A stretch of 64,000 bases of DNA, from positions 267,002,760 through 267,066,759 of the forward strand of contig NC_073696.1 of NCBI RefSeq assembly GCF_029784165.1. Reading direction: 5' to 3'. Shown here in pieces: positions 50,058-63,260 of this stretch. The notes beneath the pieces are model-generated. The model was not told where the DNA came from. It made no database searches and saw only the letters and a list, made by a program, of their open reading frames with translations. The position numbers were made by a program, and so were the translations under genes. Positions within the stretch are counted from its first letter, which is position 1; the number at the start of each line of letters is the position of its first letter. Origin of the DNA: Wyeomyia smithii. Its lineage: Eukaryota > Arthropoda > Insecta > Diptera > Culicidae.

Positions 50058-50560
50058 GAGGAACTTTACTGACCACATCGAGGTCGTGTACATTTGACCT
50101 GTTCGTAGTGCGATTGTTCCTTGCAGCGTGGGCTACTTCTTCATCGGTTTATTTCGAGGAAAGTTAGCCCAGCAATGTGGTTTTGGGTAATGTACTCAGG
50201 TACGGTTGGATTTCTTAGTTTCAAGAATTTTTTTTTTTTTTAAATGTAGAGAACACGTTTCATTATTACCCTTCATTGAGCAGATAACAACGTTTTCGAA
50301 CTATATTTATTTTATAATCGTTCGAAACTAATTCCCCATCAATCTGAAAACTTTCCTCATTGCAGTCGTACCGTGGCAGAAAAAAAACTTTTAAGTACGA
50401 GTTAAGAAGTTTCATTGCAAATCCTGGAAATAAAATCACGCAATTTTCACATAATCGTTTTTCATCAACACCTCGATAGAATGATTGACTTGGACATTAG
50501 TTCCAAAACGGTTGGATCTACAAATCCATCATACTCCCGAAAAAAACATGCACTTCCTTA
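50058..50560. other. unassigned sequence
   Basis: Short stretch between the Juan-type element and a LOA relic, with nothing recognisable apart from a T run at 50229-50241. Confidence 0.3.
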
Positions 50561-51790
50561 GTGTGGTGGGCTAAAACAAAAGAGGCTACTGCGAGAACAA
50601 AGTTAGCAAAGCTTCAGTATTTCCATAACGACAGCAATGCGCAGCACTCCATTGGAAGCGTTGAACGCAATCCTTCACTTGCTGCCTCTGCATGAACTTG
50701 TGCAATTAGAAGCAGAAAGGAGTACTCTGCGGCTCAAAGCCTTGAAAATGTCTTACTGGATGAACTTGTCGGTCATCTGAGTACTCTGCAATACTTCAAA
50801 AGAGGCCCAGTAATGAGTAAGAACATAGACTGAATGAAACCTATCGATAAGACGACATTCCCTACAAACCACGTTCCTACTGGGCGTGCGGAGCTTACAT
50901 GGTTCGTCAGAGGTCAACGGTATTGCACACGGATGGATCAAAAACTGGTGTGGAAATCTTTGGACCTGGAGTTCAGATATCAGTGGCAATGGGTAATTGG
51001 CCAACAGTATTTCAAGCAGAGATTTACGCCATAATCGAATGAGATAACGTTTGTCCGAATAGATTAGAAACATGCGAATGTTTGCGCATTTATCTGATAA
51101 TCTATGTGCCTACTAATGATCGTTAAAAATTGTCTAGGAGTGCGTTCCCTCTCTGAGAAGGCTGTGTCGTATAAACTCTGTCAATTTGTACTGAGTTCCA
51201 GATAGATGGCAATGAAAAAGTTGACGAAGTGTCCAAAGAGGGTTCCAACTCTCAATTTATTGGTCCAAAATCTTTTTAATGTTTCTCGCATTGTAAAATA
51301 AAAATGGAACTTAAATACTGGAAGCCAACTGGATGGCTATCAGAAGACATCACCAGTCAAAAAGAGTAAGACCAAAGGCAAAAATTACAAAAAGACTTTG
51401 GGACCTTAACAAGAAGGTTCTTTGTACCTATACAAGAATATTAACTGGGCACTCTGCTCGAGTAATTAGCATTAAAAAAAAACATTAGTCGAGTTCAGGA
51501 TGACACTTGTCGCTTTTGTAGCATGAAAGGTGAAATCTCGGAACATAAATAGATTTTGATTTCTCACCAAGGTTTGCTTGCAGTCGAGTGAAATGTGGTC
51601 TGCTAGGCCTGGAAAGATAGTTGGCTTTATAAATCACATTCTACCTGACTGGGAGCGTACCGAGGCAACCGGCCATCCACTCGATCAATGGTGACTGGTT
51701 ATCCTATATAGTACGTATAGCAATGGGGATATACTACAAAAGTTCCAATAAAAGGACGCAGTAGTCTAATTCCACAAAAAAAAGGTTTAC
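50561..51790 (+). pseudogene. LOA-type ORF2 C-terminal relic
   Basis: Plus-strand pieces line up in order with the intact LOA ORF2: VWWAKTKEATARTKLAKLQ, ALNAILHLLPLHELVQLEAE, then RNase H pieces HTDGSKTGVEIFGPGVQISV, MGNWPTVFQAEIYAIIE, and LNKKVLCTYTRILTGHSARV. Stops and shifts are many, and parts of RNase H (third and fourth acidic residues) are missing. It ends near an A-rich stretch at 51775-51785. It is related to, but clearly not the same copy as, the 19.2-24 kb element. Confidence 0.7.
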
Positions 51791-52067
51791 GAACTGAGTA
51801 TTTGATTTTTAAGACGGCAAATGCATTCAATTTTTTTAGTCTTAATTCTAAAATACTTCAAAAACGGATGCAAATTGATCACTGTGAGCATTTCGAGCAA
51901 AACATTCAAGCTTTCGTGAAAAATGACAAGGACGGTGTCACACTATTTTCCCGAGTGGGTAGTAAGGAATAGAGAAGGTTCATGGGTGGTCTTCCGGCAG
52001 TTAACCGGAACAATTGCAATGGCGGACGAAAACATGCGTGTAGACATGTCTTTGAGTTTTTTTCGTT

Positions 52068-52720
52068 TTATTTATCAATTTTCGCGACAAAATTGTTGCA
52101 GTAGATCTTACGCTTCAGTTTTGCCATGAAACTCTCAATGGGGCCAGCTAGGGCCGACGTCAGATCCAGCCAGTATACCGCGCTTTCGCCCTTATGGTAT
52201 TTCTTGATGAACGACGCAACTTCCGGCAGGCACTTCTTATCATAAATTTCCTCATTCACGGCCAGTCCGGAGCGAAAGAAGAGCGACTTTGACATCCCCT
52301 TCTCGTTGATTGTCAGCCACAGCAGCACCTTCTTGGGGAACTTAGTGTGACAAATAAAATTCACCTCGGTGGTGCTCACTTTCTTCATGGAGGAAGTAAA
52401 ATACGAAGTGCCCTACCAGTCGTTGTCATCCATGTTCACCAGGTAATTTTTATAGTTTGGGCGGTGACACCAACCTCCCGACCAAGCGTACTCAGCTATG
52501 TAAACATTTTTCCCTCGGTCTTCCTCTTCAGCATCCTTTGGAGCTTCTTATCGTTCAGGGTCGTTGGCCGTTCGGAACCGGGTTTTCTTTCGATGTTTTG
52601 ATTCTTGTCCAACAGTGATAAGGTATTGTAAATGCCGAAACGGACGTATCTGGTGTCCACAAAGTGTCGCACGATATCCGTTTCTGACGCGGTGGGGTTA
52701 CGTTTAGTTTTTGCCATCAC
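52068..52720 (-). pseudogene. mariner-type (maT-like) transposase relic
   Basis: The N-terminal part starts at 52717 with MAKTKRNPTASETDIVRHF and a helix-turn-helix-like run ending RKTEGKMFT. After a stop and a frameshift the frame continues with STLGREVGV, then MKKVSTTEVNFICHTKFPKK, LWLTINEKGMSKSLFFRSG and YWLDLTSALAGPIESF. The order matches mariner-like transposases that end with a W-x-D-L-A-x-A stretch before the last catalytic acid. The first catalytic Asp region is deleted. No clear inverted ends were found. Confidence 0.6.
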
Positions 52721-52730
52721 GGTTAGAGTT

Positions 52731-54804
52731 CGAGTAAAATTTTTTCTGCTGACTTATGGATTACTAAAGGTAAACCTATGTAAAATCAATGCGGTCAATG
52801 CGGTCGTCGATGCTTCTCTCGTGGAAAACAGGATATCTAGTATAAGCTGTTTATTCTGACATTTTGCTTACGGATTTTTTTCAAGACCTATTGAGTTGAT
52901 TCGAAAGGTGTTTTAGGATTGATCGTTGACTAAACTACGCAACGGTTAATAAAATCAGCACGTGCGTTGCACGGTTAGCAGTATCGCTAATGATTGCAGT
53001 AAAACACTTAATCTCCTAAGTTATCTCTCTTTATTAATCTTTCGCACTCATTTCTCTAATGCAACGCAGCCTGTATTGAGGATGAGTGATGTGAGTGCGC
53101 CAAACCACTGTTTTTCTGATGCCGTTTTGTAACATGATAGCAATTGATATAGGTTACTTGCTGTCTCTCAACCTGCCTCTAGCTTCAATACTCTCAAAAT
53201 TCACTTTTTTATTCATCAAAGAGTCAGAGAAAGTACCAAGATGTTTAAGCTCGCGTAAGTTAAGTAAAACCGCGCTCACTGACGACAGATAATCTTACTG
53301 TGGAGCATTCTCAGCTGTCAAATCTCCGGTTGGTAAAAAAGGCGGAATTTCTTGACCCCCTTTTCTTTTCAATTGCATACCAAGCTTGCAGCAGCAACGT
53401 CGCGACGCGTCGTAAGGGTACATAAAATATTCAACGTTTCTAGAGAAGGATGGGCCGTCTGGCAAAGCGTTGCAAACCAAAAATTTCAAGGACTATAAAG
53501 GTAAACAAACTTATATAAACTGCTCGAAATTTAGGTTTGACTGCAATTACATAAAAATAATTACAAGACATACATTTTTTGTAAGAAATGTGTTAGTCAA
53601 AAACAAAATATTTATAAGAAAAAATGTTTTGTTTTGATTCGATTATATACAGAATTTGATTGTTTACAATGCAATTCCACAAAAAATATCTCTGTATTCA
53701 TATTTTGCTATCAGTTTTTGTTATTTTTTAAAATCGCGACTTATATTTGAAAAGTTGTATAAAAGTACTTTGTAAAAAAAGGTAGTGATAATTCCACGCA
53801 TTTTTAGCACTAAGGCAGTTAGTAAGTAGTAGTAGACAGTAATTTTGTCCTTCCAGAAAAAGCTTACACCGTGAATCAATATTTTTTAGAAAGAACACAA
53901 AAATATAACTATAAAATTAATATCCCTTTTATTATGATTCTAATTTTTTGTCCACAAAAATCACGCATTGTGGGCTAACCAGGGTTGAAAAATTTCAACG
54001 CTTTTGCATGAAAGTGAAAAATAGCCATCTTGAATGTCAGTCCTTTTTTCTATCATCACAAGGAAACATTTCGCTTTTATGCAATATTAATTCTCTCTTA
54101 CTTCTTTTTTTCATTATTCGTAAAATAATGAAAGCCAACTCATCCGTCAGGCGCAGTGAAAATGTTTTAGTTTGATATTCACTGTTTCAAATTTTCTGAA
54201 AATTTATTTCTCTGAGTTTCATTGTGCGAACTAAATGTTGTAAACTCGGTTTGTGTGCTGTACATTAGCATTTCGCGACTAGTGATCTAGAGTAGACTAA
54301 ACGATTATGACAGCTCGTTCCAAGAAAGAAATTCTAGTGTGCTTGAAAGGGCGCTGCGTTCATTAGAAGTAAAAATTTAAAAAGATTGACTGTAATTTTC
54401 ACAGAATACCGGCAGTGGAAATGATTTTTATCAGGCCTGGGGCTAACCAATAGTAGTTTAGTGACATATGAACAGGTCTGAAGTATTTCAACCTCTTCTT
54501 TATAAATCAATATATCTAAATAATGACGAGCGATAGAGAATCGGTGTCAATGGATAACTTTTTGAAAATTATCTGAACTTTCATTTAAAAAGATTAAAAA
54601 TAAATGAATTCGAAATCCTACACTGAAAAATATAATTTTAAAAACAAAAAGGGATTTTAAAAATATGTATTATCCTGGAACTTTTTCAAATGAAGATCTT
54701 ACGATATACAACAGTGGCACTCTCAAGAAAAAGTTTTTCTAACAAAAACCTTTTCGTGTACTTTATACCCAACCGCAAAAAAACAGTTAAAAACAATAAT
54801 TCAT
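52731..54804. other. unassigned AT-rich sequence
   Basis: No gene or element recognised. A minus-strand ORF at 53295-53489 shows no domain. GGTTGAAAAATTTCAACG at 53982-53999 is a small palindrome that might be the end of a decayed element. Confidence 0.35.
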
Positions 54805-56602
54805 ATAACCGGACAATGGTGGGGAGCCCACCCAGGAGACCTTATAAGGCTTTACCAAACAACGATATTGTCTGTCATTGAGTACGGGTGTTTCTGCTTC
54901 CGCTCCGCAGCAAACACACATTTGATCAAACTGGAGCGAATACAATATCGTTGTTTGCGTATCGCCTTGGGTTGCATGCAATCGACCCATACGATGAGTT
55001 TGGAGATCTTAGCTGGAGTACTACCATTGAAAACCCGCTTCTGGAGTCTGTCTTCTCGTATTCTAATCAAATGTGAGGTCTTGAACCGTCCCGTGATTGA
55101 AAATTTTTAAAGGTTAATCGAACTTAATTCTCAAACCCGTTTTATGACATTGTATTTCAATCACATGTCCCAAAATATTAACCCTTCTACGAATATTCCA
55201 AATCGTGTCGACTTATCAAATACTTCTGATTCTACTGTGCTTTTCGATACATCCATGATAGAAGAAACTCGTGGAATCCCGGATCATTTACGCGTGCAGC
55301 AGATCCCTAAAAAATTTTCCAATAAATATCGAAACATCAACTGGGACAATATGTACTACACTGACGGATCACTTCTTGATGGGTCCACTGGCTTCGGTAT
55401 CTTCAATAACAATTTAACCGTCTCCCATAAGCTCGATAATCCTGCTTCTGTTTACGTCGCAGAATTAGCTGCAATTCAGTACACCCTAGGGATTATCGAA
55501 AAAATGCCCACGGACCATTATTTCATCTTTACGGACAGTCTCAGTTCCATTGAGGCTCTCCGATCGATGAAAGATGTTAAGCACTCTCCGTATTTCCTGG
55601 GGAAAATACGGGAACATCTGAGTGCTTTATCCGAAAAATCTACTCAGATTACCTTAGCGTGGGTCCCTTCTCACTGCTCGATACCGGGTAATGAGAAAGC
55701 GGACTCTTTGGCTAAGGTGGGCGCAACAAACGGTGATATTTATGTAAGACCAATTGCCTTTAATGAATTTTTCGCATTTGTACGTCAGAATACGATCATC
55801 AGTTGGCAAAATTCTTGGACCAAGGGGGAACTGGGAAGGTGGTTACATTCCATAATCCCCAAGGAATCGACGAACCCGTGGTTCAAGGGGTTGGATGTAG
55901 GTCGGGATTTCATTTGCGTGATGTCCCGGCTTATGTCCAATCACTATAGATTTGACGCGCATCTCCGTCGTGTTGGGCTCGGGGAGAGTGGTATCTGTGC
56001 CTGTGGTGAAGGCTATCACGACATAGAGCACGTTGTTTGGTCATGCCCTGTACACCGTGACGCCAGGTCTAGATTAATAGCTTCCCTGCAGGCCGAAGGT
56101 AGGCAGCTGGCTGTTCCTGTTCGTGATGTCTTGGCGAGCCGTGACCTATCCTACATGTCCCTTATATACGTTTTCCTGAGATCCATCCACGCCCCAGTTT
56201 AGTCCTATCCCCTTCCGCCTACATCCAACCAAACGACAAGAACACGTTAAGACCCCGGATCCGGAAACAGCAATCAGACCCGCACGATACTCTCAAGGCC
56301 CGATGAAAACAACCCAATATGCCAGTCCGTAATATCTTGGCCCAGCAGCGGAACAAATTTAATACGCTGCTTACCTATGGCAATGAAAACCATCAAACAG
56401 CAAACCTGTGCTTTTAATGCAAAATATTCTAGCTTTAAGATAGATTTAGTTTCAGCTCGTAGTCGGCAGCGAGGATAAAAAATTTGCTTTTAGTTATTAA
56501 GATACTTTAGAAAGTAAGCTACCAGATATAATTGGCGCCGTTAAACATTGAATTGTATTTGTGCCGTGTCAAATAAACTATAGATGAAGAAAAAAAAAAA
56601 AT
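54805..56602 (+). mobile_element. I-clade LINE, 5'-truncated
   Basis: Only the last 1.8 kb of an ORF2 and its 3' untranslated region are present, ending GATGAAGAAAAAAAAAAA at about 56582-56600. 5' truncation is usual for LINE copies. The protein carries RNase H, as in I-clade elements of mosquitoes. Confidence 0.75.
54868..56202 (+). pseudogene. I-clade ORF2 C-terminus with RNase H
   Basis: The same frame runs from WGAHPGDLIRLYQTT (54810) through EYGCFCFRSAANTHLIKLER, with a TAA at 55108, and then 352 open codons from 55144. RNase H is complete: YYTDGSLLDG, VAELAAIQYT, FTDSLSSIEA and WVPSHCSIPGNEKADSLAK give the D-E-D-D residues. A Cys/His group CACGEGYHDIEHVVWSC follows, as at the end of I and Jockey relatives. 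Without the RT it cannot move itself. Confidence 0.82.
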
Positions 56603-58818
56603 TCATATCTCGATGGTTTCTTACCGCTTTTCGATCTTTAGGTCTCAACGAACTCTGAATGCATTTTAGTTTATTGGCAACAAATCAACCTTAAAGAAAC
56701 TTGATGTCAAGAAAAACTCTACGCGTTGCAAAAATGTACATTTTGAAACAAACTAATAAAATCCGAGTTATTTCCAGTGTAGGTTGGTCACGCCAAGTTT
56801 TCAGGTTAAACTAGAAAACTAGAATAGTTCTAGCAGTTCTGGCCATTTACAAATAGACAAAATATTGCCTGTTTCAATCATTTTATCTACCCCCTGTAGT
56901 CGAACTTTTGGAGTGCTCTTTTTTCTCACTTTGTCGACCAGTGTTACATAGCAAAATTTCATCCAACTGACAGTACTTAGCTGTAACTTCAGCAAATTCA
57001 ATTACTGGTAATTAGCATTGGAATTTTACTGCACATTTTTTCTAACAAGACATCACAGTTTAAGCGGGTTTGCTTCTAATTAAACAAACTTGTTTAATAT
57101 ATTTTAGTAGGTAACGCATTATGCGTTTCAGGAATCTACGATTCCATGCAAACAAATGTACTTCATTGGAACTCTCCCACAGAAGCATAAGTTAGTAGCC
57201 TTATTTTTTTCAGTGACAGGGTTGCTTATGCTTTTAGCGAGAAAGGGCTACTTGGTAAGCTATGCGGGCTACGATTCAAAATTTCGTGGGCTTCAAACTA
57301 TGAAAAAGCAATGTTACGACATGTTCTCAATTTTTTCTGTTTCCTATTCGTAAACTATTCTTATTTCTACGTCGTGTTCAAAAATAAATAAGCTTCACAA
57401 AAAATCCGCGAGAGTGGACTAAATACGAAAAACCTCAAACCGACGCGATTTTCGGTTTTTTATTAAGAGGATTTTAACCAACGTGCTACTTATACCTATG
57501 CATTTATTCTCAAAGACGGTTTTATCGGAAACAAAGATTTTTTTTCTAACAAAAGAACTTTTTTGACGCTACCTATAATGCGTGTGGTAAGAAATTATAC
57601 ACAAGAGCGTTGTTCTCGACTCCTAAAAATGCAAATGGGACGGACTTGCAATGCGCGGCAGTTTAGGTAACCATGTATTTGAAAAGTCAATTCATTTGAC
57701 TTCCAGAGAGGGAAAGAATCTAGAACCATCAGAAGAATCTTGGCTTAGTACACATATTACGTAACGCATTCGTAACGCATCGAGGTATGAGTCATACCGA
57801 TATGATGCAATCGTCGTTTATTCATCACTTGTGCACTTCACGAAGTGTACAGGCCATGACTAAACTTGAATCCTCCCAACCCATAATGAAATGATGATAT
57901 GGTGCATAGGTTTCTGGGAGAAAACAAACACATGACTAGACTACATCAGCTCTGAGAAGCGATTCGATCGTTGCGTTTGTCTCTCCATAGGCCGGTAGTT
58001 AGGGGAAGAAAGGATAGCAACAGGAGAATATCATGTCGCCTGAACAGCAGCAAAGGTTGGGTGTGGTGAGAGGGAATGTGTGGGGGAAGGGACTTCTTTG
58101 GCAGCGGTTGAGTTTAAGCGAGAGTAGGAGGGCATACATTGTCATTTTCTTTCTTTTTCTGACAAAAAATCATATTCATGAGTCAAATGAATAAGGATAT
58201 AACAAGTTCTGATCCCTCTGTGTAACAGAGACGAACAATTTCATATACCGAGTTGTGCACATTGAGAACCACGTGTTGTGGTGCACACTAATGAATAGAA
58301 ATATATCGTAAAGAGGAAAGCAAAGAGAGTGCACCAGCACCGATACTTTGTTTTTCGCATACTGACGACGATTTTAACGCATCTTAGGCTTGTTTTATGT
58401 CTATTCATTAATCGCTAGAGGTGATTTTTTCCTTCGCTGGGTATGACTGTACTAGTATTGCCATGATGATTCGTACTGCTATTGGTAATATTTTTCAGAA
58501 TGCTGCTATCGTTAAAGCAGTACAAGCAGTAATCAATACTGATGGTTTTGGTACTGACTAGGTTAGGGCAAATATGAACTGATCGATTCACTATCATAAA
58601 TCCGGTCATTCAAAGACATCGTCGAATCAATGACAAATAAAAAGACATTGGATTTGTTTAAAACATTTTGCATTTAACGACGATTCTGGTTTTATTCATA
58701 TGCTTTCGGTTTCACGTTACTGGCACCAGCGTCAGTAAATTCTGTTGCAACAAGGCTCGCTATTGGCTGTTTCGGTTGCTGACGGTGATTAAAGATGCAC
58801 GAGCCTTTGATACGCACC
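56603..58818. other. unassigned sequence
   Basis: No gene or element recognised in 2.2 kb. A palindrome GTGCACTTCACGAAGTGTAC lies at 57832-57851. Small ORFs show no domains. Confidence 0.35.
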
Positions 58819-58834
58819 GACTTGCGAAAGTTAC

Positions 58835-61800
58835 TTACCTTACCTTACCAAACAGTCCCAAGCCGTGGTGTGGCCTTTGCTGTACGTAAGAGTCGTCTCC
58901 ATTCCACTCGGTCCATGGCTGCAGTTCGCCAGCTCTGCAGTCTGCGTAGGGTCCGCAGGTCGTCTTCCACCTGATCGATCCACCTTGCCCGCTGTGCACC
59001 TCTCCGTCTCGTCCCTGACGGATTGGTTTCAAGAACCATCTTTACCGGGCTGTCGTCTGACATCCTTACAACATGCCCAGCCCACCGCAACCTGCCTATC
59101 TTAGCGACGTGAACGACAGATGGCTCCCCAAGCAGCTCCTGCAGTTCGTGGTTCATTCGCCTTCTCCACACTCCGTTTTCCATCTGTAGTCCACCGAAGA
59201 TGGTACGCAACACCTTCCGCTCGAAGACCGCAAGGGCGCGTTGGTCCTCCACAAGCATAGTCCATGTCTCATGCCCGTAGAGGACTACCGGTCTGATCAG
59301 CGTCTTGTAGATGGTTAACTTGGTGCGGCGACGAATTCTACTCGATCGGAGCGTCCTCCGGAGACCAAAGTATGCACGATTTCCTGCCATAATGCGCCGT
59401 TGAATTTCTCTGCTGGTATCGTTGTCGGCAGTTACCAGTGAGCCCAGGTACACGAACTCATCAACCACCTCGATTTCATCACCACCAATTTGAACTCGAG
59501 GTGGGAGGTTAGCACTGTCCTCTCGTGAATCCCTTCCTTTCATATACTTCGTCTTCGATGCATTGATGACCAGTCCAATCCGTATGGCTTCAGCCTTTAG
59601 TCCGATGTACGTATCCGCTATCTTCACAAAGGTCCGAGCCACAATGTCGATATCGTCGGCGAAACCAAACAATTGAACCGACTTTTGGAATATCGTGCCA
59701 CTAGTGTTAATCCCCGCTCTTCTAATGACACCTTCCAGGGCAATGTTAAACAGTAGGCACGAGAGACCATCACCTTGCCTTAGACCTCTTCGGGTTTCGA
59801 AGGGGCTCGAGAGTGCCCCCGAAACTCGAACTACACACATCACTCGATCCATCGTCGCTTTGACCAACCGCATCAGTTTGTCCGGAAATCCGTAGTCGTG
59901 CATAATTTGCCATAGCTTGTCCCGATCGATTGTGTCGTACGCTGATTTAAAATCGATGAACAAATGATGTGTGGGCACGTTATATTCGCGGCATTTCTGC
60001 ATAACCTGCCGAACCGCGAATATCTGATCCGTGGTGGCGCGAGCACCCATAAATCCCGCCTGGTAGTGCCCCACGAATTCCTTTGCAAACGGTGATAGTC
60101 GACGGCACAGAATTTGAGAAAGTACCTTGTAGGCGGCGTTCAACAGAGTGATTGCCCGGTAATTGCAGCACTCCAGTTTGTCGCCCTTTTTGTAGATGGG
60201 ACACACAATACCCTCCATCCACTCCTCCGGTACTCGTTCTTGCTCCCAAACCTTGACAATGACCCAGTGCACGGCTCTAGCCAGTGTTTCTCCACCGTAT
60301 TTCAATAGCTCGCTGGGAAGTTGGTCCACTCCAGCAGCTTTATTGTTTTTCAGCCGACCATTCTCCTCCTCCACCTCCAGAAGATCGGGGGCTGGAATTC
60401 TGATGTCTTCTGCTCGTGCACCAAGATCAATTGCCATACCGTCCTCGCGCTCTACTGCATCGCCGTTTAGATGCTCATCGAAGTGCTGCCTCCACCTTTC
60501 GATCACCTCACACTCGTCTGTTAGGAGGAGGTGCCATCCAAGCTCCTGCACATATCGGCTTGCGGCACAAAGCCTTTGCGGGAGCTGTTCAGCTCCTCGT
60601 AGAACTTCCGAGTGTCGTTAGCTTGGTACAGCTCTTCCATCGCTACGCGATCTCGGTCCTCGAGCTGGCGCTTCTTCCTTCGGAGGACTGAGTTTTGGCT
60701 GTTCCGTGTCTGTCGGTATCGTTCCACGTTCGCTCTCGTACGGTGTTGCAGCATTCTCGCCCGTGCTGCATTCTTCTCCTCGACTAACCGTTTGCATTCG
60801 CCGTCAAACCAGTCATTTCTATGATTCGGGGCCCTTGTACCTAGTAGCGCTACTGCAGTGTTACCTATGGCGGATCGGATGCTTTTCCAGCCATCTTCAA
60901 GAGTAGCTGCGCCAAGCTGCTCTTCCGTAGGTAGCACTGCCTCCAGCTGCTGCGCGTGTTCCTGTGCAGCCTCGGCGTCCCGCAGTTGCTCAATATTTGG
61001 TCGCGACGCTCGACTTCGGCGGGTGTTATACACCGTCGATAGTTTTGAGCGCATGCACACAGCTACTAGGTAGTGGTCCAAATCTATATTCGCACTGCGG
61101 TAGGTGCGAACGTTGATGATGTCGGAGAAAAACCTGCCGTCGATTAAAACGTGGTCGATTTGGTTCTCTGTCTGTTGGTCGAGTGATCTCCAGGTGGATT
61201 TGTGGATACCTTTGCGGGGGAAGAAGGTACTTCGGACTACCATACCACGGGAGGCCGCAAAGTTTACGCACCGATGGCCGTTATCATTAGACACGGCATG
61301 CAGGCTATCTTGTCCGATTACCGGTCTGTACATTGCCCCCCGTCCTACCTTAGCATTCAAGTCCCCAATAACGATCTTCACGTCCCGTCGCGGGCAGCTA
61401 TCGTAGACCTGCTCCAGCTGCGCGTAGAACGCTTCCTTCTCGTCGTCGGGTCTTCCTTCATGTGGGCAGTGCACGTTGATGGTGCTGTAGTTGAAGAAGC
61501 GGCCCTTTATCCTCAACTTGCACATTCTTGCGTTGATCAGCTGCCACCCTATCACGCGTTGGCGCATCTTACCCAGTACTATGAAGCCGGTTCCCAGCTC
61601 GCTGGTTGTGCCACAGCTCTGGTAGAAAGTAGCCGCCCGGTGCCCGCTTCTCCATACCTTCTGTCCTGTCCAACAAAGTTCCTGCAGCGCTACGACTTCG
61701 AAAGCAGAGCGATTTGCAGTTCCATGTCCCAAGTTTCCAATCGTAGTCCTTATTTCGTTGCCTAGGTCCATGCCGATTGTTCGGATCCGTATTATCTCTT

Positions 61801-62228
61801 ACGTTGTTTGTAACATGTTGTTTTCCGGGGCGGCTCGTTGGGCCTTCCCCAACCCCTGTCTCGCCGGGGGACCATCGTGTCAGCTCTGTTTAGAGTTCCA
61901 CGCTGCCACCAGGACGTTAATCAGCTGCTCCTAACATGGAGATCAGACGCAGTTTTGAGCCGCACCATCTTGGTGAACAGACGCTCGGGTTGGCGAAGCA
62001 TTTCCTCCACCGCCGGAATATGGTTAACGCGCCAATGATCGCGTCGCACCTTCTCACTTAGCTATTGTCGGATGACAACATTGCCCAGGCAACACCAACC
62101 AGTTGTATCCATGTTTCAACCGGCAGTCTAGTGTAATCATATGACTCGTGGAGGTGTGAGATAGGAACTTGTGAGGGCCGAAGCTATGTTTGACGCTCCT
62201 TCCATTTCAACTCACCATTTGATGCCCA
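58835..62228 (-). mobile_element. RTE-like LINE, full length, with 16-bp target duplication
   Basis: GACTTGCGAAAGTTAC occurs at 58819-58834 and 62229-62244 and frames 3394 bp. The 3' tail is (GGTAA)n, on plus TTACCTTACCTTACC at 58835-58849. The coding frame stops inside this tail, so there is no real 3' untranslated region, as in RTE-type LINEs. A leader of about 460 bp precedes the endonuclease. Perfect duplications suggest a young copy, although two frame breaks are present. Confidence 0.87.
58845..61771 (-). pseudogene. RTE-like endonuclease/reverse transcriptase, two frame breaks
   Basis: Endonuclease (60521-61771): the start LGTWNCKSL lies in another frame near 61730, then VVALQELCWTGQKVW, INVHCPHEGR, VIGDLNAKVG and IDHVLIDGRFFS. 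The linker has NDWFDGECKRLVEEKNAARA. Near 60531 a shift leads to the RT (58845-60551): CCNYRAITLLNAAYKVLSQI, GFMGARATTDQI, HHLFIDFKSAYDTI, LRQGDGLSCLLFN, catalytic FADDIDI, YGHETWTM, GVWRRRMNHEL and WAGHVVRM. There is no RNase H. The last codon is TGG, and the TAA stop is the first tail repeat. One indel would join the two large frames. Function was target-primed copying of the element RNA. Confidence 0.85.
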
Positions 62229-62244
62229 GACTTGCGAAAGTTAC

Positions 62245-62532
62245 CAACGGCTTTTTGAGCTCCCCAAAACTGATCGCTTGCTCAAAACCAAAGTCTACCG
62301 AAACACCACGATTTTGTGTGTATCATACATATTCTGATTTCGATCTCTGTCAATGTATTCATTGCGCAACTGTTGCGTTATCCTTTTGACACATTTGTTG
62401 TGCAAAGCCAAAGCATTTAATGTGCGATTTGAGAGGACACATCGGATGATGTAAGCTTGAGCTTTTGCGTGTACATACAAATTTTCACATCGTAATCTGT
62501 AATTTCAAAATCTTTATGGATAAGGAGATATA
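62245..62532. other. unassigned sequence
   Basis: Short stretch between the RTE-like LINE and a MITE, no features seen. Confidence 0.3.
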
Positions 62533-62534
62533 TA

Positions 62535-62717
62535 TCGGCTCTATTATCGTCATGTTTTACCTATTATCGTCCGGGGTATTAATGAAGTCATAGAGAACTA
62601 ATATTTTGCAGAGAGGTACTCTGCATTATGAAGAACCATCATGCAAGAAATTAACGATCTAGGACATCATTTACCCCCCTGACGATAATAGGTAAAACCT
62701 GACAATAATAGAGCCGA
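62535..62717. mobile_element. TA-flanked MITE, 183 bp
   Basis: TCGGCTCTATTATCGTCA at the left and TGACAATAATAGAGCCGA at the right are inverted, and a second pair TTTTACCTATTATCGTC / GACGATAATAGGTAAAA lies just inside. TA flanks at 62533-62534 and 62718-62719. Non-coding; Tc1/mariner-type target. Confidence 0.8.
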
Positions 62718-62880
62718 TACCCAATATGAGTGCGTGACAAATTTTAGCTGTTAATTTCAAATAGCAATTTCTCGAAATGTTTGCGGAACAAGATTCAGAT
62801 AGTCTGTATGTAAGCAAATCACGTCGATTGGAGAAAGTTTAAAAAAAAACTCCTCAGTCGGTTAAAGCATCCTCATCATA

Positions 62881-63122
62881 GGGTAACCGCTCCTATATTC
62901 ATCTCAGTACCTATATTCATTTTATCACGCCTTTTTGATCAATTTATCGTCAAATTTTACTATATTTTCAATGTAAAACTTTCAGCCACTTGAGAAAATC
63001 GGGGAACGAAGAGATTTACTTCCAAAAATTTGTAGAAATTTGACGATAAATTGGACAAATGAGAGAAATAAGATGAATATAGGTGCACCAAGCTGTTGGG
63101 ATAAATAATGGAGCGATTTCCC
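62881..63122. mobile_element. TA-flanked MITE, 242 bp
   Basis: GGGTAACCGCTCC at the left and GGAGCGATTTCCC at the right are imperfect inverted ends; CCTATATTCAT and ATGAATATAGG, and AATTTATCGTCAAATTT and AAATTTGACGATAAATT pair inside. TA flanks at 62879-62880 and 63123-63124. Non-coding. Confidence 0.72.
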
Positions 63123-63260
63123 TAATAATCCTGTATTTTTTCTCTGCTAAAGAAACTTTAATCAATCTTTTTCATGTCAAAGAAATTTTCGACTCATGTG
63201 ATGCGATTTCTTTCAGCAAGGTAACTTAAGGTAACAGCCGATGCATACTTGTAGGTTCTG

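Noticed and set aside
53295..53489. Minus-strand 64-codon ORF with a Cys-rich stretch
   Set aside because: Only one short Cys run, no signal peptide, no splice context and no known domain.
59695..61765. Plus-strand ORFs opposite the RTE-like LINE (for example 61202-61765, 60196-60621)
   Set aside because: They are antisense shadows of the endonuclease and RT frames, which carry the recognisable motifs.
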